Below, piece by piece: positions 53,492-64,000 of a DNA stretch of 64,000 bases. The stretch spans positions 6,338,661-6,402,660 of the forward strand of contig NC_092369.1 of NCBI RefSeq assembly GCF_030848805.1. The letters are read 5' to 3'. Each line of letters opens with the position of its first letter. Position 1 is the stretch's first letter. Source of the stretch: Temnothorax longispinosus. Its lineage: Eukaryota; Arthropoda; Insecta; Hymenoptera; Formicidae. The notes beneath the pieces were generated by a model, which saw only the letters and a list, made by a program, of their open reading frames with translations, had not been told where the DNA came from and made no database searches. A program made the translations under genes and the position numbers.

Positions 53492-53525
53492 AAATCTTGT
53501 AACGTTTGCAAACGTTACAAGATTT
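53492..53525. other. Perfect 34-bp palindrome
   Basis: Left half AAATCTTGTAACGTTTG and right half CAAACGTTACAAGATTT are exact reverse complements with no spacer. It could extrude as a cruciform or form a hairpin RNA. A 77-codon + strand frame (53506-53739) and a 123-codon minus frame (53630-54001) adjoin it; neither was recognised. Confidence 0.95.
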
Positions 53526-54879
53526 GGAAATAAAATTATCGCGAATTATTCGTGATAAGTCAACAATAACATTTATTTTAAAAAAGTATCGTTTACTTTG
53601 CAACGTACATCTCTCGAATGCAAAGGAGCTTATACGTAGTGTTTATCTTGAACTAGATGTACTCTCAGTACGCAGATTTTCGAGACGCGTATTCCAAAAA
53701 CAATTCGGGACATTTGGAGAAAATGAGAACGAAAGGTAAACAAAATAGAGAGAATCGGGAGACAAAGATGGCGAGGCTGGGAAAAGAACATGGTCGGAAA
53801 ATTGGACTTTCCTAGGTTTGCCGAAGAGTGAGATGCCCAGCCGGCACTACCGATTCCAAGGCGAATTGGAGTCAGCCTTATCTGATCTGGGCGCTCGTAT
53901 AAATCCCGACAATCAAAAGATGACCATCTAAACAGTCGCGTTCTCCTAAGAAATGCTCTTAAACGGCTGGAAAAGTACTGCCACCCCTTTCGCATTTGCA
54001 ACGAATAGCAGAATGCGATAACCTGTAATCTATGATTTAAATTATAACTTTATTTATGACAATGAACCACACAATAATAGATATAAACGTAAAAAAAAAA
54101 ATGATTGAAAAACTGAAATAAAAAAAGTTATAAATTCCTACAAAATAAACTGTTTTAAATCATAGAACTTAATACTATAATATAAAAGAATTATGATAAC
54201 AGAGAGATACTATTATTTCCATTTAAAATCTACTTACGTAAAATATTTTTATTTTGTTAAAAATTTATACTTTGATATAACGCATGTGTCTCTGTTACAT
54301 TTAATTTCTTGACAAAATGTTATTCCAAACATGTACGCTTTTTTAAATTCATACCGCGTTTCAATTTACCCGTGCATAAGACAGCAGAATTTTATTTTCT
54401 CGGCGATTATCGATTTTCATATCTCGGCGTGTCCCAAGTGTAAAGCAATAAATCGTCCTCTTGACGCAAGAGCAAAAATTGATAATTCGATAAAAAAATT
54501 TCCTGCCATGCTTGACTAAATTCACCTGTCGAGAGTTTCGCGTTTGTCGATGTTAGAAGACCCTCTGCGAAGGAATAAGCACGTCCCTTTGAAGAGACGT
54601 TAACAATATAATAAAACTGAAAAATACATTCGATTCGGTGAATTTAGATTGCAATATTTACCATCCTTCGGGAATTTTTTTCCATTTCGCACCATATCTC
54701 CTTTAATCATTATCGCATCATCCAAGCGGCGTAGTTTTAATGCGAAAGTTATCGCCAGTTAAAACACCACGTGACAAATATATGGGAACTAATTGACCAA
54801 AGCATGCGCTGAAATTATTTTCATTTTCACGCCGATACGATTTATTGAGCAAACGTTAATTGGAGCATCACAGATAGAC

Positions 54880-55850
54880 GGGTACGGCATTACTCGCGTC
54901 GGGCGTACGCGGTTATGACGCGTGTATCCGTTGTGCCGTGTATTTACACGCGAATTTTCCTAATTCCAGCGGGAGAAATTGGTATTGGAGCATTGAGAAA
55001 AAAATAACACATCACGCGCAGATGTGACGGCGAGAGCTTTGCGGGACGCCGTCATTTGTTGGTTAGCAAACTGCAGTTGAAGTTCTGCGGAAACTCGCGT
55101 CACCCGCTAGAAACTCGCGCTTTTAGGCTGCACGTAATGCGATATTTCATCCTTGACTATTTCACGCGACAGGAACAATCGTAACTTTATTAGCCCGCGA
55201 TTATTATCTTAATCGATTGTCGCACCTTGCCGACAGTTTTATGAATAATGATTTGAAAGGTAATGTATTTCTTGCACAATTATTTGTCGTTATCTAAATG
55301 GTAAATGACGAAAAAGATGTTGTTTAGCAAAAAGCTTATTTTATCTAATAATATTATCTATCTGGCCGCTTCTGATGCATATATATTCCAATCGACGTTT
55401 TACTATCGATTCTTTCAATGAGAAATTCCATCGAGAATCCAGATGGAAAAATACCGACGTGAAAATCTGGCGCGTTATAATGCCATACAGACATAATAAG
55501 AGCAGACATGGTCTAGCGAGCAAATAATCTTCTAATGGATCTACTAATAGGACAAGCAAAGACGAGGTTGTCTCTTCTCTGTCGCGAAGGGTGAAAACCC
55601 ATTTGGCGAGGGTGTCAGAGGGCTCGTGTGGCATCGCACGGTAGCTCGAGGCAAATACATGGACGAAGCATTTATCGGCCGTATCAATCGTTATCGAGGT
55701 GAAACAATTCGAGGATATCTGCGGTCCTCATGATGGCCGTGTCTCTCATCTCCGTCCCCTCCTTTTCTCCCCCGTGGGAACGAGTTATCGGAAGCGATCG
55801 ATACTTGCCGCGCGGAACACTTAAGGCGAGATACAACCGTTTGCTGGCCG
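54880..55850. other. CpG-rich blocks, no gene assigned
   Basis: GC-richer stretches at about 54880-55130 and 55540-55830. The minus-strand frame 55341-55634 shows nothing recognisable. Confidence 0.4.
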
Positions 55851-56799
55851 TTCGCTGGTATTCATAGGTAAATAATCGTTATAACGCGTCCCCGACTCAG
55901 AGCTCATTAAATTATTTCGCGATTTTAACGCTCTTAGTATCTGAGTGCGGACATGCGATGGGACGATCGATATCTTCCCAATTCTCACACGACAATACTA
56001 TTTTCTCAGTATCTCTAAATTGTTCAGGAAACACGATAATTAAATATCCGGAAAAAAATAGACGAACATTGTTAGTCAATTGTGCAGGCGAGTTAATTAT
56101 GCATCATTTATATGGATGCTTCGTTTACCCCTAAGTACATAATTTATCATCATTGCTTAATTGCGCGCTATCGTGACTACAAACATCGTAATATATCCTG
56201 TAAATTACATCTCGCTGTTTCCTTAGACGTGCAATTACTCGCCTATAGACATATGTGTTATTTATGGAGTGTTTTTAAGTGTTGCTTGTCTATAGAAACG
56301 TTATATGTGTAAAGAAATGTATTCTCAAACTCTTAATGTAACGCTAACTATTTTTACATGTTTCCTATTATCGTAATTATTTTCCTTTTCACAAATTATG
56401 CATTATGCATCTTAAGAAAATGATATTAAAAATAAAAGTTTTAAATTGGTACGTGGATTACGTCATGTTCTTTGTACATCCCTCGGTATAACGCAATTTT
56501 AAGTTTTCACTTCTTTAAGTTCGCTAAGCCTAAATAAATACTTCTCGCAGGCGAGTTCGCCAATTTCCATAATACCTCGTTACTCGCCAGTTAATGATGA
56601 AATAACTTTCGCGTTCTAATTCTAATCGGATTGTTACTTCTCGCTAAGTCAGCGAACAATTAGCGAGGGGCTACATCAATTCGGTGAGCAAATAGAAGGT
56701 CTCTTTGCTGCGAGACAGATTCGATAATACTGCCGCGACGGATTCTCAAGAAACGCTCGGGACACATCTCAGCAGATAGTAACTCGATTTCGAATTCTC

Positions 56800-58260
56800 C
56801 GAGCGGAATTCCCCTTTGCTCGTGGTCTGATCCTTACGCTCCGTGACTACTTTCTAGCGACGCGCGGCGGCCACCATTCTCTCGCGATATGGCGGGGGCA
56901 ATAGGCTGGCGCGCGCGCGGGGTGGAAAAGTGCGATACGGTTTTCCAACGGCTTACGGATAAGTCGCGGAAAGCCAGCGGGGTAATAGCGACGACCGGTA
57001 TGAATCAGCCGTAAGAGTTCTCTGAGAGATCCCGGCATTGGTGCAGTAATATATTTCCCGTGTCGATAGCGATCGATCGTTTCAGGCGAATAAAATGTCA
57101 ATACTCTTGTCGCGTTTCGGTTTAACCTCCACTGGTACGCTTCGCTCGAGAGAAGCGAGGCTGAGTAAGATATAAGCGTAAAATATAAGAGAGGGAACGT
57201 TACGGCGCGCGGCGGCGCGTACGATCCTCTATACGTGTATGACCGCGGAGATACAGGAGAAATAGCGAGAACCGTGTTTCCCGGCTGCTTCGACCGCTTT
57301 ATCGTCGGAGAAGTGACGTACTTCGTGGGTTCCCGCGCACGGACCGAGCTCTCATCTCCACCGTAATACGTGATAATAAGAATAGCTTGTGCGCCGGAAC
57401 GCTGGAATCCGCCTCCTCTTTCGCTGGTTCTTCGTACGTTCCCCGTACTTAATGCCTTTGCGAGATAACGCGACAATAAATGCTCGGCGTACGTACATGT
57501 GTGCACAAAATTAGAAAAAGGAAAGAACGAGAGGGAGAGAGAAAGAGGAGAATATGCCCTCGCAGCGTTTGTGAGTTGAAGATCATGGCTCCAGCGTCGC
57601 CAATTGGCAAATATTCCTCCTTCATTTGTAAAATTATGCAAATTATGTAAAATTATATAGTTACTCGCTATCGTTGGCTCGCCCCGTATATGTGTGCCAA
57701 GTTATAATTTAAGTCAACGGAAAGGCACTTCCGCCGCGCTGGAAACCGGGTTTCCAACACGCCGGTTCGTATGCGGTTTTCACTCCGTTTCGCGGCATCC
57801 CGGTGCCGCGAGGATCTTCGGGGAGGCAGAGGACAACAGTTTCTCGAGCGGTGAACTGCGCGCTGGCCCCGATAGGAGCGAGGAGAAATAACTCCTGGAT
57901 GCGGGAGGAACGTGAACCGCGGCGCGCGGCGCGGCGCGGCGAAAGGGGTGGAGAGACCGGCGGGAGGTGGGCGATACAGATAAGGAATTTTCCGTGCGGG
58001 GAGATTCCGTGGCGGCGGGTTATCCTTTCCCAAGGAATCCAGGAACCTCGGCTCTCGAGTGGGGACGAATTGCCCCTCGAGATTCACGGCGCGATCCTGG
58101 CCGTAGGGCGCGTTACATTCGTGCGCTTAGGTACCGGTGCGCGTCCTGAAGGACGAATCGCCCCGCCGTTGGTGGCAGGCTTGGATTACCACGGAGCAAC
58201 ATGGTGAAATTACGTTCCCTGACTTAGCGATCTCCTTCTTTTATTTCATCGTCCCCGATA
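56800..58260. other. Largest CpG-rich block in the window, possible promoter-type island
   Basis: About 1.4 kb of GC- and CpG-rich sequence, peaking in a GCGCGGCGCGG run near 57920-57942. Because stop codons are rare in such sequence, it carries long open frames on both strands (264 codons at 56847-57641 -, 139 at 57668-58087 -, 134 at 57803-58207 +). Their proteins are Arg/Pro/Ser/Gly-rich, unrelated to any family I know, and overlap each other. I read the block as regulatory or neutral rather than coding. Confidence 0.45.
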
Positions 58261-59448
58261 ACGTCCGGCGCACAGAGAACCGCAGATGGGATGATCCGAA
58301 TGATCTTTGTTTCGCGTGTTTCCAGCAAGATGCTGGTAAATAATACCGTACACAATATGCGAAGCGTAACTATATTTTCTGTCTATTTGTTACGAATATG
58401 AAGCCCCCATGACAATTTATCATGATAATTAAGATATACAAAATTTGTATTTTTAGATTGTATTAAAAATCTTTTTTCTGTTTTGAAATATCTTTTAATA
58501 AATCTTCAATAATAAAAAAAAAGTTAAGGAAAAGTACTTTTAAGTAAACTCTATTTTTTCGGTGCAACAAGTTTAAAGTTTAATAATCTAGATATTTAAT
58601 TCTAAATTTGAAAAACTATAGCAAGTAATAAGACCGTTCTCAAAATATTTCTAATTAAAATAAAGTAAATTGCCGTGAAAATTAAGTTTGAGAACTTTAA
58701 AACGCTTTATATATTAAATGCTTTTCCTCCTTCTATTCGTACACGCACACAGATGGTTTTATATCTCCCTAAATAGGTATTTATTCTTAAAGGATGTTTA
58801 TCGCGAGAACAGATAAAGTTGTATTCTATTCTGCTCTACTCTATTCTATAGTTTCCTTTAGTAACGTAAATATACAGAAAACATTCAGAGACGCTTCGAG
58901 TTACAGCTACGAACAATTTTAGACCTGCGAGTGGGTAACGCCATTCGGCGAACTTAAATCTTAACGTATAGAGGGAGGGATAAAAGTACGAGCAATCGAA
59001 AAGGGATTAGCTAGTTTCGATTTATGTGGCCGACCGAGGATGTAAAGTGAAATTTTCTTATTCGGCGCCTTAATCCTTCGGCACATTATCAGATTCACGA
59101 TCCATAAAACTCTCGAGAAAGAATCTCGGTGACGATATCGTGCATCTTGTTTAAACGCCGAATTCTTCACTAGACTACTAGAGATTCAAATAAATGATGA
59201 AATTATAATTAAGTGAACCAATTAAGGATAATCTATCATTCTGGAACACAATAAATTTTAAACAATATTCACCTATTTTGCCTATGATTGTTTCGATACT
59301 GGTAATACTAACAAGCAGCACTTCGAAAAATTAAGAATTATACATAGATAAAAGAGATTCATAAAAAATACATAATTATGCAATTTCTAAAAAAAATATA
59401 CTTTGATTCGCGTGATTTCTTCTTAATAAAAATATCATGACACATTTT

Positions 59449-59598
59449 TAATGTCCATTTCTACCAACGCAGATTAACTGTAATCTCAGTTTAACTTACT
59501 TCTTATCTTTTTTCTTGTTTTAAGAATTAGAAAAAGATAAAAAAGTAATGAAGTTAAACCGAGATTGAAGTTAATCTACATTGGTAGAGTGGGACATA
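59449..59598. mobile_element. MITE-like long inverted repeat
   Basis: Arms of about 65 bases (59449-59512 and 59531-59598) are imperfect reverse complements around an 18-base spacer. Matching blocks include CTACCAA / TTGGTAG, AGATTAAC / GTTAATCT, AATCTCAGTTTAACTT / AAGTTAAACCGAGATT and TTATCTTTTT / AAAAAGATAA. The outer ends read TTAATGTCC and GGGACATAA. There is no coding capacity. The size and layout suit a non-autonomous DNA transposon; a hairpin-RNA precursor is the alternative. No target-site duplication was resolved. Confidence 0.65.
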
Positions 59599-62500
59599 AG
59601 TGTTATACATCGTTAAAAGTTCAAAAAATTTCATACACTAAAAATTACGAACTATCGCAGTATTTTACTTCGTAATGTAATTCCAAAAATATATAAAACT
59701 ATATAAAAAGAATTTAGTGCGCAACGACTTGCAGATAAAGACTACAATGTCGAACAACACGATTTAAGAATTAATTAAACCGTGGAATGCACGAATTTTG
59801 CGGAGAGGAATAAAAATATCATTGGTTTTCCGTTTCTTCAGAAGTATTGTATTAATTAAACGTCGAAATTGATATCGAAACATGGAAAGCAATACCGAGA
59901 GCATCATATCGTGGGTAATGGAATTAATACAGACCGACATAAATGGTCATGCGGAATCGGGTCGATCGGGATAAACAATCATAATAAATCAAGAGTAGAC
60001 TGTATGATGAGAATGTTGAACTAACGCAAAAGTAATAGCCAAAGCAAACGAGTGAAATTGCGTCTTTGCGTATGATGAAAAGCTTTGCAATATATATATT
60101 AGGTTAAATAGAATCGAGATTTTAGGAAACCAAAAAAAATATATATATAACAAGTGACATTTATATAAAGGGAACAGAGTACATTTGATTAAAGTAAATC
60201 TGTACTGAAATATTGGACAAATTTTCGATGTGATAAAATTGATACATTATATAAATATACGCTATACGCTATAACAGTGCATTTTTATAAAAAAAAAAAT
60301 ATTATTTATTTCCATTCTTTCACGGGATTATGTTCTAATTTACGATTTGTTTTGAAATATTCTTTTATTGCGACGAGTAAAGCTATTTTTTATTTATTTT
60401 TTTTATATGTGATAGATCAATTTCAGCATAGTGTAAAAAATATAAAGATATACCACACAAATAAAATAAATCGAATAATAATTCCCTGTGTATGAATAGA
60501 CATACTGTTTGCAGATGCGGAATATTCCAGAGTTCCGCATAGTCTGATAAATGATTCGTCATTTAATATGCCGTCTGAAAACTCTCCTGTATATATTCCT
60601 TTATGCAAAGAGAGATATATCTGCATATAGATAATCATTTTAAAGTAATACTCCGCTAAACCAGTAATTTCTGAAACTCAGAACTATCTATGGATTCCCC
60701 AAAATTTAATATATTTTTATCTTAAACAACAGCAGACTGCGTTGTCACGCGAGAAGTAATAAAATACAATGATGATGAGTGTAGGAAATGGAACGAGCTT
60801 CCGAGATGTCTGGATCCGAGATCGAGTTACGATAAAATGAAAAACCCGTATGGTACTATAAGCAACGTGGAACGCGATGGTGTTATGGGGGACCGAAATG
60901 AAACGTGATGTGGTGCGAAAGAGACGATGCGGTACGTTACAACAAAACATGAGATGCAATTGGACTAAATGAGAAGTTACAAGCTATCGTAACGATAAGA
61001 AAAGAAATGTAGAACGTCGAAAGAGGTTGAATGCCACTACGCTCCTTATAACTCAATTTCGCGTATATAGCATATTTACAGGATGTTTTCTGTCGTTTTT
61101 ACACAATGGCAATATTTGAAATTGTGTGATACGAATAATTGGCAAAATTCATTAAACATATATCTTTTATATAATACATAAAATATCGACTCGCTATTCT
61201 ATCACGATGAATTTGCTTCGCGTTGCTGATTGCTCTATTGCGTGCCGAAATGTACTAAAATTCTAATCGATATATAGTCACCTGGAGATTACCTGACGGG
61301 CACCCACGGCAATAAAAGGTAACGTTTTACATGGAAAGAGGCCGACTTTCGATCTGTTTTTTTGCACAGTGTTTCTTTTTTTCCATTCTTGATACCTGTA
61401 CGTACCCCTAAAGTACCATAAAGAGTACCAAAAATACTTCTCTCGTCTCGTATTGTCTGGAGTTAACCCATATCGATTAGATTAGATATGTATACATCCT
61501 GTCAGACTCGCCAGATAATCTCGTGGTGACTATTTTTTTAACGAAATATGCCGTACAATTTTGGTACATTTTCAAAAAATCGTCGTTTTAAAAAAGCTAG
61601 AAGTATTTCAGTATCCTATAAATATTTACTTTCACCCAACGAGAATAAATAATCAAAATTTTAATTAGTGATTGTATAGACCGCTATATATCGAACGGCG
61701 AAATTAGCACCAATTTGCGTTAATGAAGGGCATTCCGTTTATAATTATGGTAAAATCGTTACAATTTCGGAACAATATCATACGTAGGTCGATGATGTAT
61801 GAAATGCATGTTGCGACCAGAATTTACAATCATCGCGAAATGTGTTGCGCGCCTGTATATGCAAATCGAATGCATCCATAATTTTTCTTCTTAGATTTTG
61901 TTTTTAGTCTGCCTAAAATTATCGTGTATTCCAATCGTTTATATTTCCCTCGCATTGCAAATTATATAAATATTTTACCAGCAGCTCTCACAATAATGTG
62001 GAATAACTCGAGACGAGTCATATTTAACTTCCTTACGTGTTTATTACATCTATCGCAATGCAATATCAAGAAACTATTTTTATTTGTCCCTTGCAATAAT
62101 AATAATATTTGCCGAGCTATATAATTTGCTTCGCAGAGTAAATTTTGAGAAAACAATTAAACATCCTCACAAAAATCTTTACTTTTAAAAAATTAAAAAA
62201 AAGAACTGTATTTTAAAGTTCTTTATTAATTTATCTTTTCAGGTTATCTGTTTTTGATTATTGCTAAAATCAGTTTATAATATAATAACATCAAATTGAA
62301 ATACCATTTACAGACAAATTCAATATATTTCGTATTACTCCGCTTTAGAATTTATTTAAATTTTATATCTCTAGATTATATATATGTATATTTATTTGCA
62401 TTGTTGCATAAATTTTTCTCCCTCTTCCCTCTTTCTCTTTCGTCCGCTCACTTTCTTTCGTGATTTTCGCATGCCTTTTGGCTCTTGACCACCCTCTTCG

Positions 62501-63524
62501 GCTCTTCCGCAACGGAATCCCGTATGCCACAGGATTAATTCCAAAGGCGCGATTCGAACGATCGCGATTCCTTTGTGCACGGATCCTTTTTCCTCAGCAG
62601 TGCATCAAAGCTTGGATGTTTAATGCATTCCAAGGCTGGACAGGATTATCAAAACAAGAACGGTACATGAGACTATCGGAGTCCGATATCGTGTGCACTG
62701 AACGGTAACCGATAACTTTGCGTCGAGAATCTTAGTGAACCTCTAAGGAAAATCAGCTGATATCAGATCGGCTTTCAATAAATCAAATGCTTGGCTTGCG
62801 TTTAATCTCATAATGGTTAAACTCATTCGAATTAGAATACACTGTTATTACATTGTTTAAATAATTTGGAATATATTATTTGTATTTGGATAGTATCTAC
62901 GTTTCGTCTGATAACATATAGTTTATTCAAAAGTAATCAACGTGGTCAAATATCTTTATTAAGTATTGTTAATGGTGCTTTCACTGTTATACAAACCATA
63001 TTGCAATTAAAAGATATTAAATATTATCATAACTTTAGCGGAAAATTTTTCTGCGTCCTATCTTCTATCTTTAAGTAGAAAGCCCGATGTTTGAACAGCC
63101 GGTGCGCGTACAAACAGACGCTCATCGTTAGATCATAATATTTAATTTTAGGACGGTCAAAGCGTTTCAATAATAAGTAGTACGTATTTCTAAATGTACT
63201 GAAATAAACAAATAAGTAAATAATATCAAAATTTGTATAAGAACTAAAAGGAACAGAACGTTTAAGAATGATAAAATATAGTACGTATCTCTATCGGCAG
63301 TTATATTAAACGACTCCATATTTTTTAATAATTAAAATTATTTTATAAGCTACTGTAATAAAGCATACACAAAATATCATACTTTTAACTTCTTATCCCA
63401 AAATGCGTAACCCTCAACAATAATCATAAGTACATACACTACTAATTTTGATAATAAAATCAATTGTTTCTCTAAAAATTCAAAAAAATTTATACATCAT
63501 TTCATATCAATCGCGAACATATAC

Positions 63525-63786
63525 GATCATACAATCCATATCATCAAAGTTTTGACATCTGCAAGCACTGTTACGGTCACAAGTTTCAACGACAGCGCGG
63601 TTGTTGTATGACGGCTGTTCGGAGCAATCGTGAAATTCGCATCTTAACGCGCGCATCTCTGACAAACATTCCGCCGACACGACCGCAGGACAAGCGGATT
63701 TAGGAATTCCGGCACGTAAGCACCACGTACGAAATGGTCGCGTTAGCATCGAATCGCATTTCGCACGGCCACCATTCGTGGCGCAC
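63525..63786 (-). CDS. Possible cysteine-rich exon, GDNF-receptor/GAS1-like motif (tentative)
   Basis: On the minus strand an open frame runs from an upstream stop near 63794 to a stop at 63507-63509. It encodes about 90 residues with eleven cysteines, unusually many for chance. The most suggestive part is near the C-terminal end: a tyrosine/asparagine-rich stretch (PSYNNRAVVETC), then a C-R-C triplet, seven residues, and C-M-I-V-Y. In GFR-alpha proteins a comparable C-R-C, spacer, C-L-R-I-Y motif closes a cysteine-rich domain. An acceptor (GAAACAG) would place the exon start at 63786, and a weak donor (ATC|GTATAT) would end it at 63525, removing the stop. Composition is more GC-rich than the flanks. 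The family link is from memory of the cysteine spacing only. It could also be a chance frame, or a terminal exon ending at 63507. Confidence 0.35.
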
Positions 63787-64000
63787 CTGTTTCAGAATGC
63801 GACGGCACTTTGCAGTCTCGCAGATAAAGACGATCGGATTTGTCTCAGTTACTTTCGGACCAATCGGCGTGCATCTTGTGGTTACCTCGGTGATATCGTT
63901 GGACTTCTCCTAAGCTTCGGTCGCTCACGTCGCGCTCATAAGTCGCGCGTCCGAGACGGATGAGAGGCCCGGATGTCGAGAGATGGATAGGGAAACGGAC
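63787..64000. other. CpG-rich sequence at window end, no assignable gene
   Basis: GC-richer than the kilobases before it, with overlapping short open frames on the + strand (for example 63778-63963) that show no domain. On the minus strand it lies just upstream of the cysteine-rich candidate exon and would be intron or earlier exon of that gene, if the gene is real. Confidence 0.3.

Larger units (their letters stand above)
33923..63506 (+). other. Long non-coding span, probably intron downstream of the collagen exons
   Basis: About 29.6 kb without a gene I can support. I looked for the end of the TSPN domain and for GGN codons every nine bases (Gly-X-Y) and saw neither. Open frames of 60-264 codons occur, the longest on the minus strand at 56847-57641 inside a CpG-rich block, but they lack domains and overlap frames on the other strand. 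The span contains the repeats, hairpins, tRNA-derived element and CpG-rich blocks listed separately. If the collagen gene runs on, this is a single giant intron; a gene with short exons hidden here cannot be excluded. Confidence 0.5.

Noticed and set aside
53506..53739. 77-codon + strand frame LQDLEIKLSRIIRDK... next to the palindrome
   Set aside because: Looks protein-like (Leu/Lys/Arg helix) but matches no family I recognise, starts inside the palindrome and has an equally open opposite strand.
56847..57641. 264-codon minus-strand open frame
   Set aside because: Lies in CpG-rich sequence where stops are rare; the protein is Arg/Ser/Pro-rich without domains, and neighbouring frames are also open.
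62585..62705. Possible exon after a good acceptor (TTTTTCCTCAGCAG), coding CIKAWMFNAFQGW...
   Set aside because: The donor (GTAACC) is poor, the peptide matches nothing I know, and the phase cannot be tied to the collagen gene.

Overview
This window reads as nuclear DNA of an insect, most likely a hymenopteran such as an ant (inference). It is strongly AT-rich but broken by many short CpG-rich blocks, CpG is not depleted, coding exons are tiny and flanked by GT/AG splice signals, and introns are very long. There is no bacterial-style gene packing, no rRNA, no intact tRNA gene and no CRISPR array. Almost all reading frames of 60-150 codons look like chance frames: they overlap on both strands, lack recognisable domains and lack good start or splice context.

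The one confidently recognised gene is on the + strand at 32.4-33.9 kb. Two adjacent exons (32382-32641 and 33647-33922, joined in phase 0 across a 1005-nt intron) encode most of a thrombospondin N-terminal-like / laminin-G domain. It closely resembles the one at the start of collagen XV/XVIII, the multiplexin family. No Gly-X-Y triple helix or endostatin exon was found downstream. If the gene continues on this strand, the following intron runs at least 30 kb, past the window end, and much of the window would be intron of this gene.

Region by region: 1-8 kb is non-coding with a threefold-repeated 26-32 bp motif, a possible leader exon at 2.64-2.82 kb and a duplicated ~110 bp GC-rich element (6.65 and 7.36 kb). 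8-19.5 kb is non-coding with microsatellites and a minisatellite. 19.5 kb carries a reverse-transcriptase fragment of a decayed retrotransposon. 20.8 kb holds a promoter-like block ending in a strong splice donor. 25.0 and 29.25 kb carry CTCF-like motifs. 32.4-33.9 kb has the collagen exons. 34-63 kb is non-coding with a tRNA-derived element (35.2 kb), two (TC/CT)n tracts, overlapping hairpins (46.2 kb), a diverged ~150 bp direct repeat (47.1 and 48.7 kb), a tandem pair of near-perfect palindromes (53.45 kb), a CpG-rich block (56.8-58.3 kb) and a ~150 bp inverted-repeat element (59.5 kb). At 63.5-63.8 kb the minus strand has a cysteine-rich possible exon that recalls GDNF-receptor/GAS1 domains.

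No complete gene, operon or novel multi-gene system is visible. The points most worth checking are the minus-strand cysteine-rich exon, the duplicated GC-rich element, the paired palindromes and the location of the missing collagen exons.
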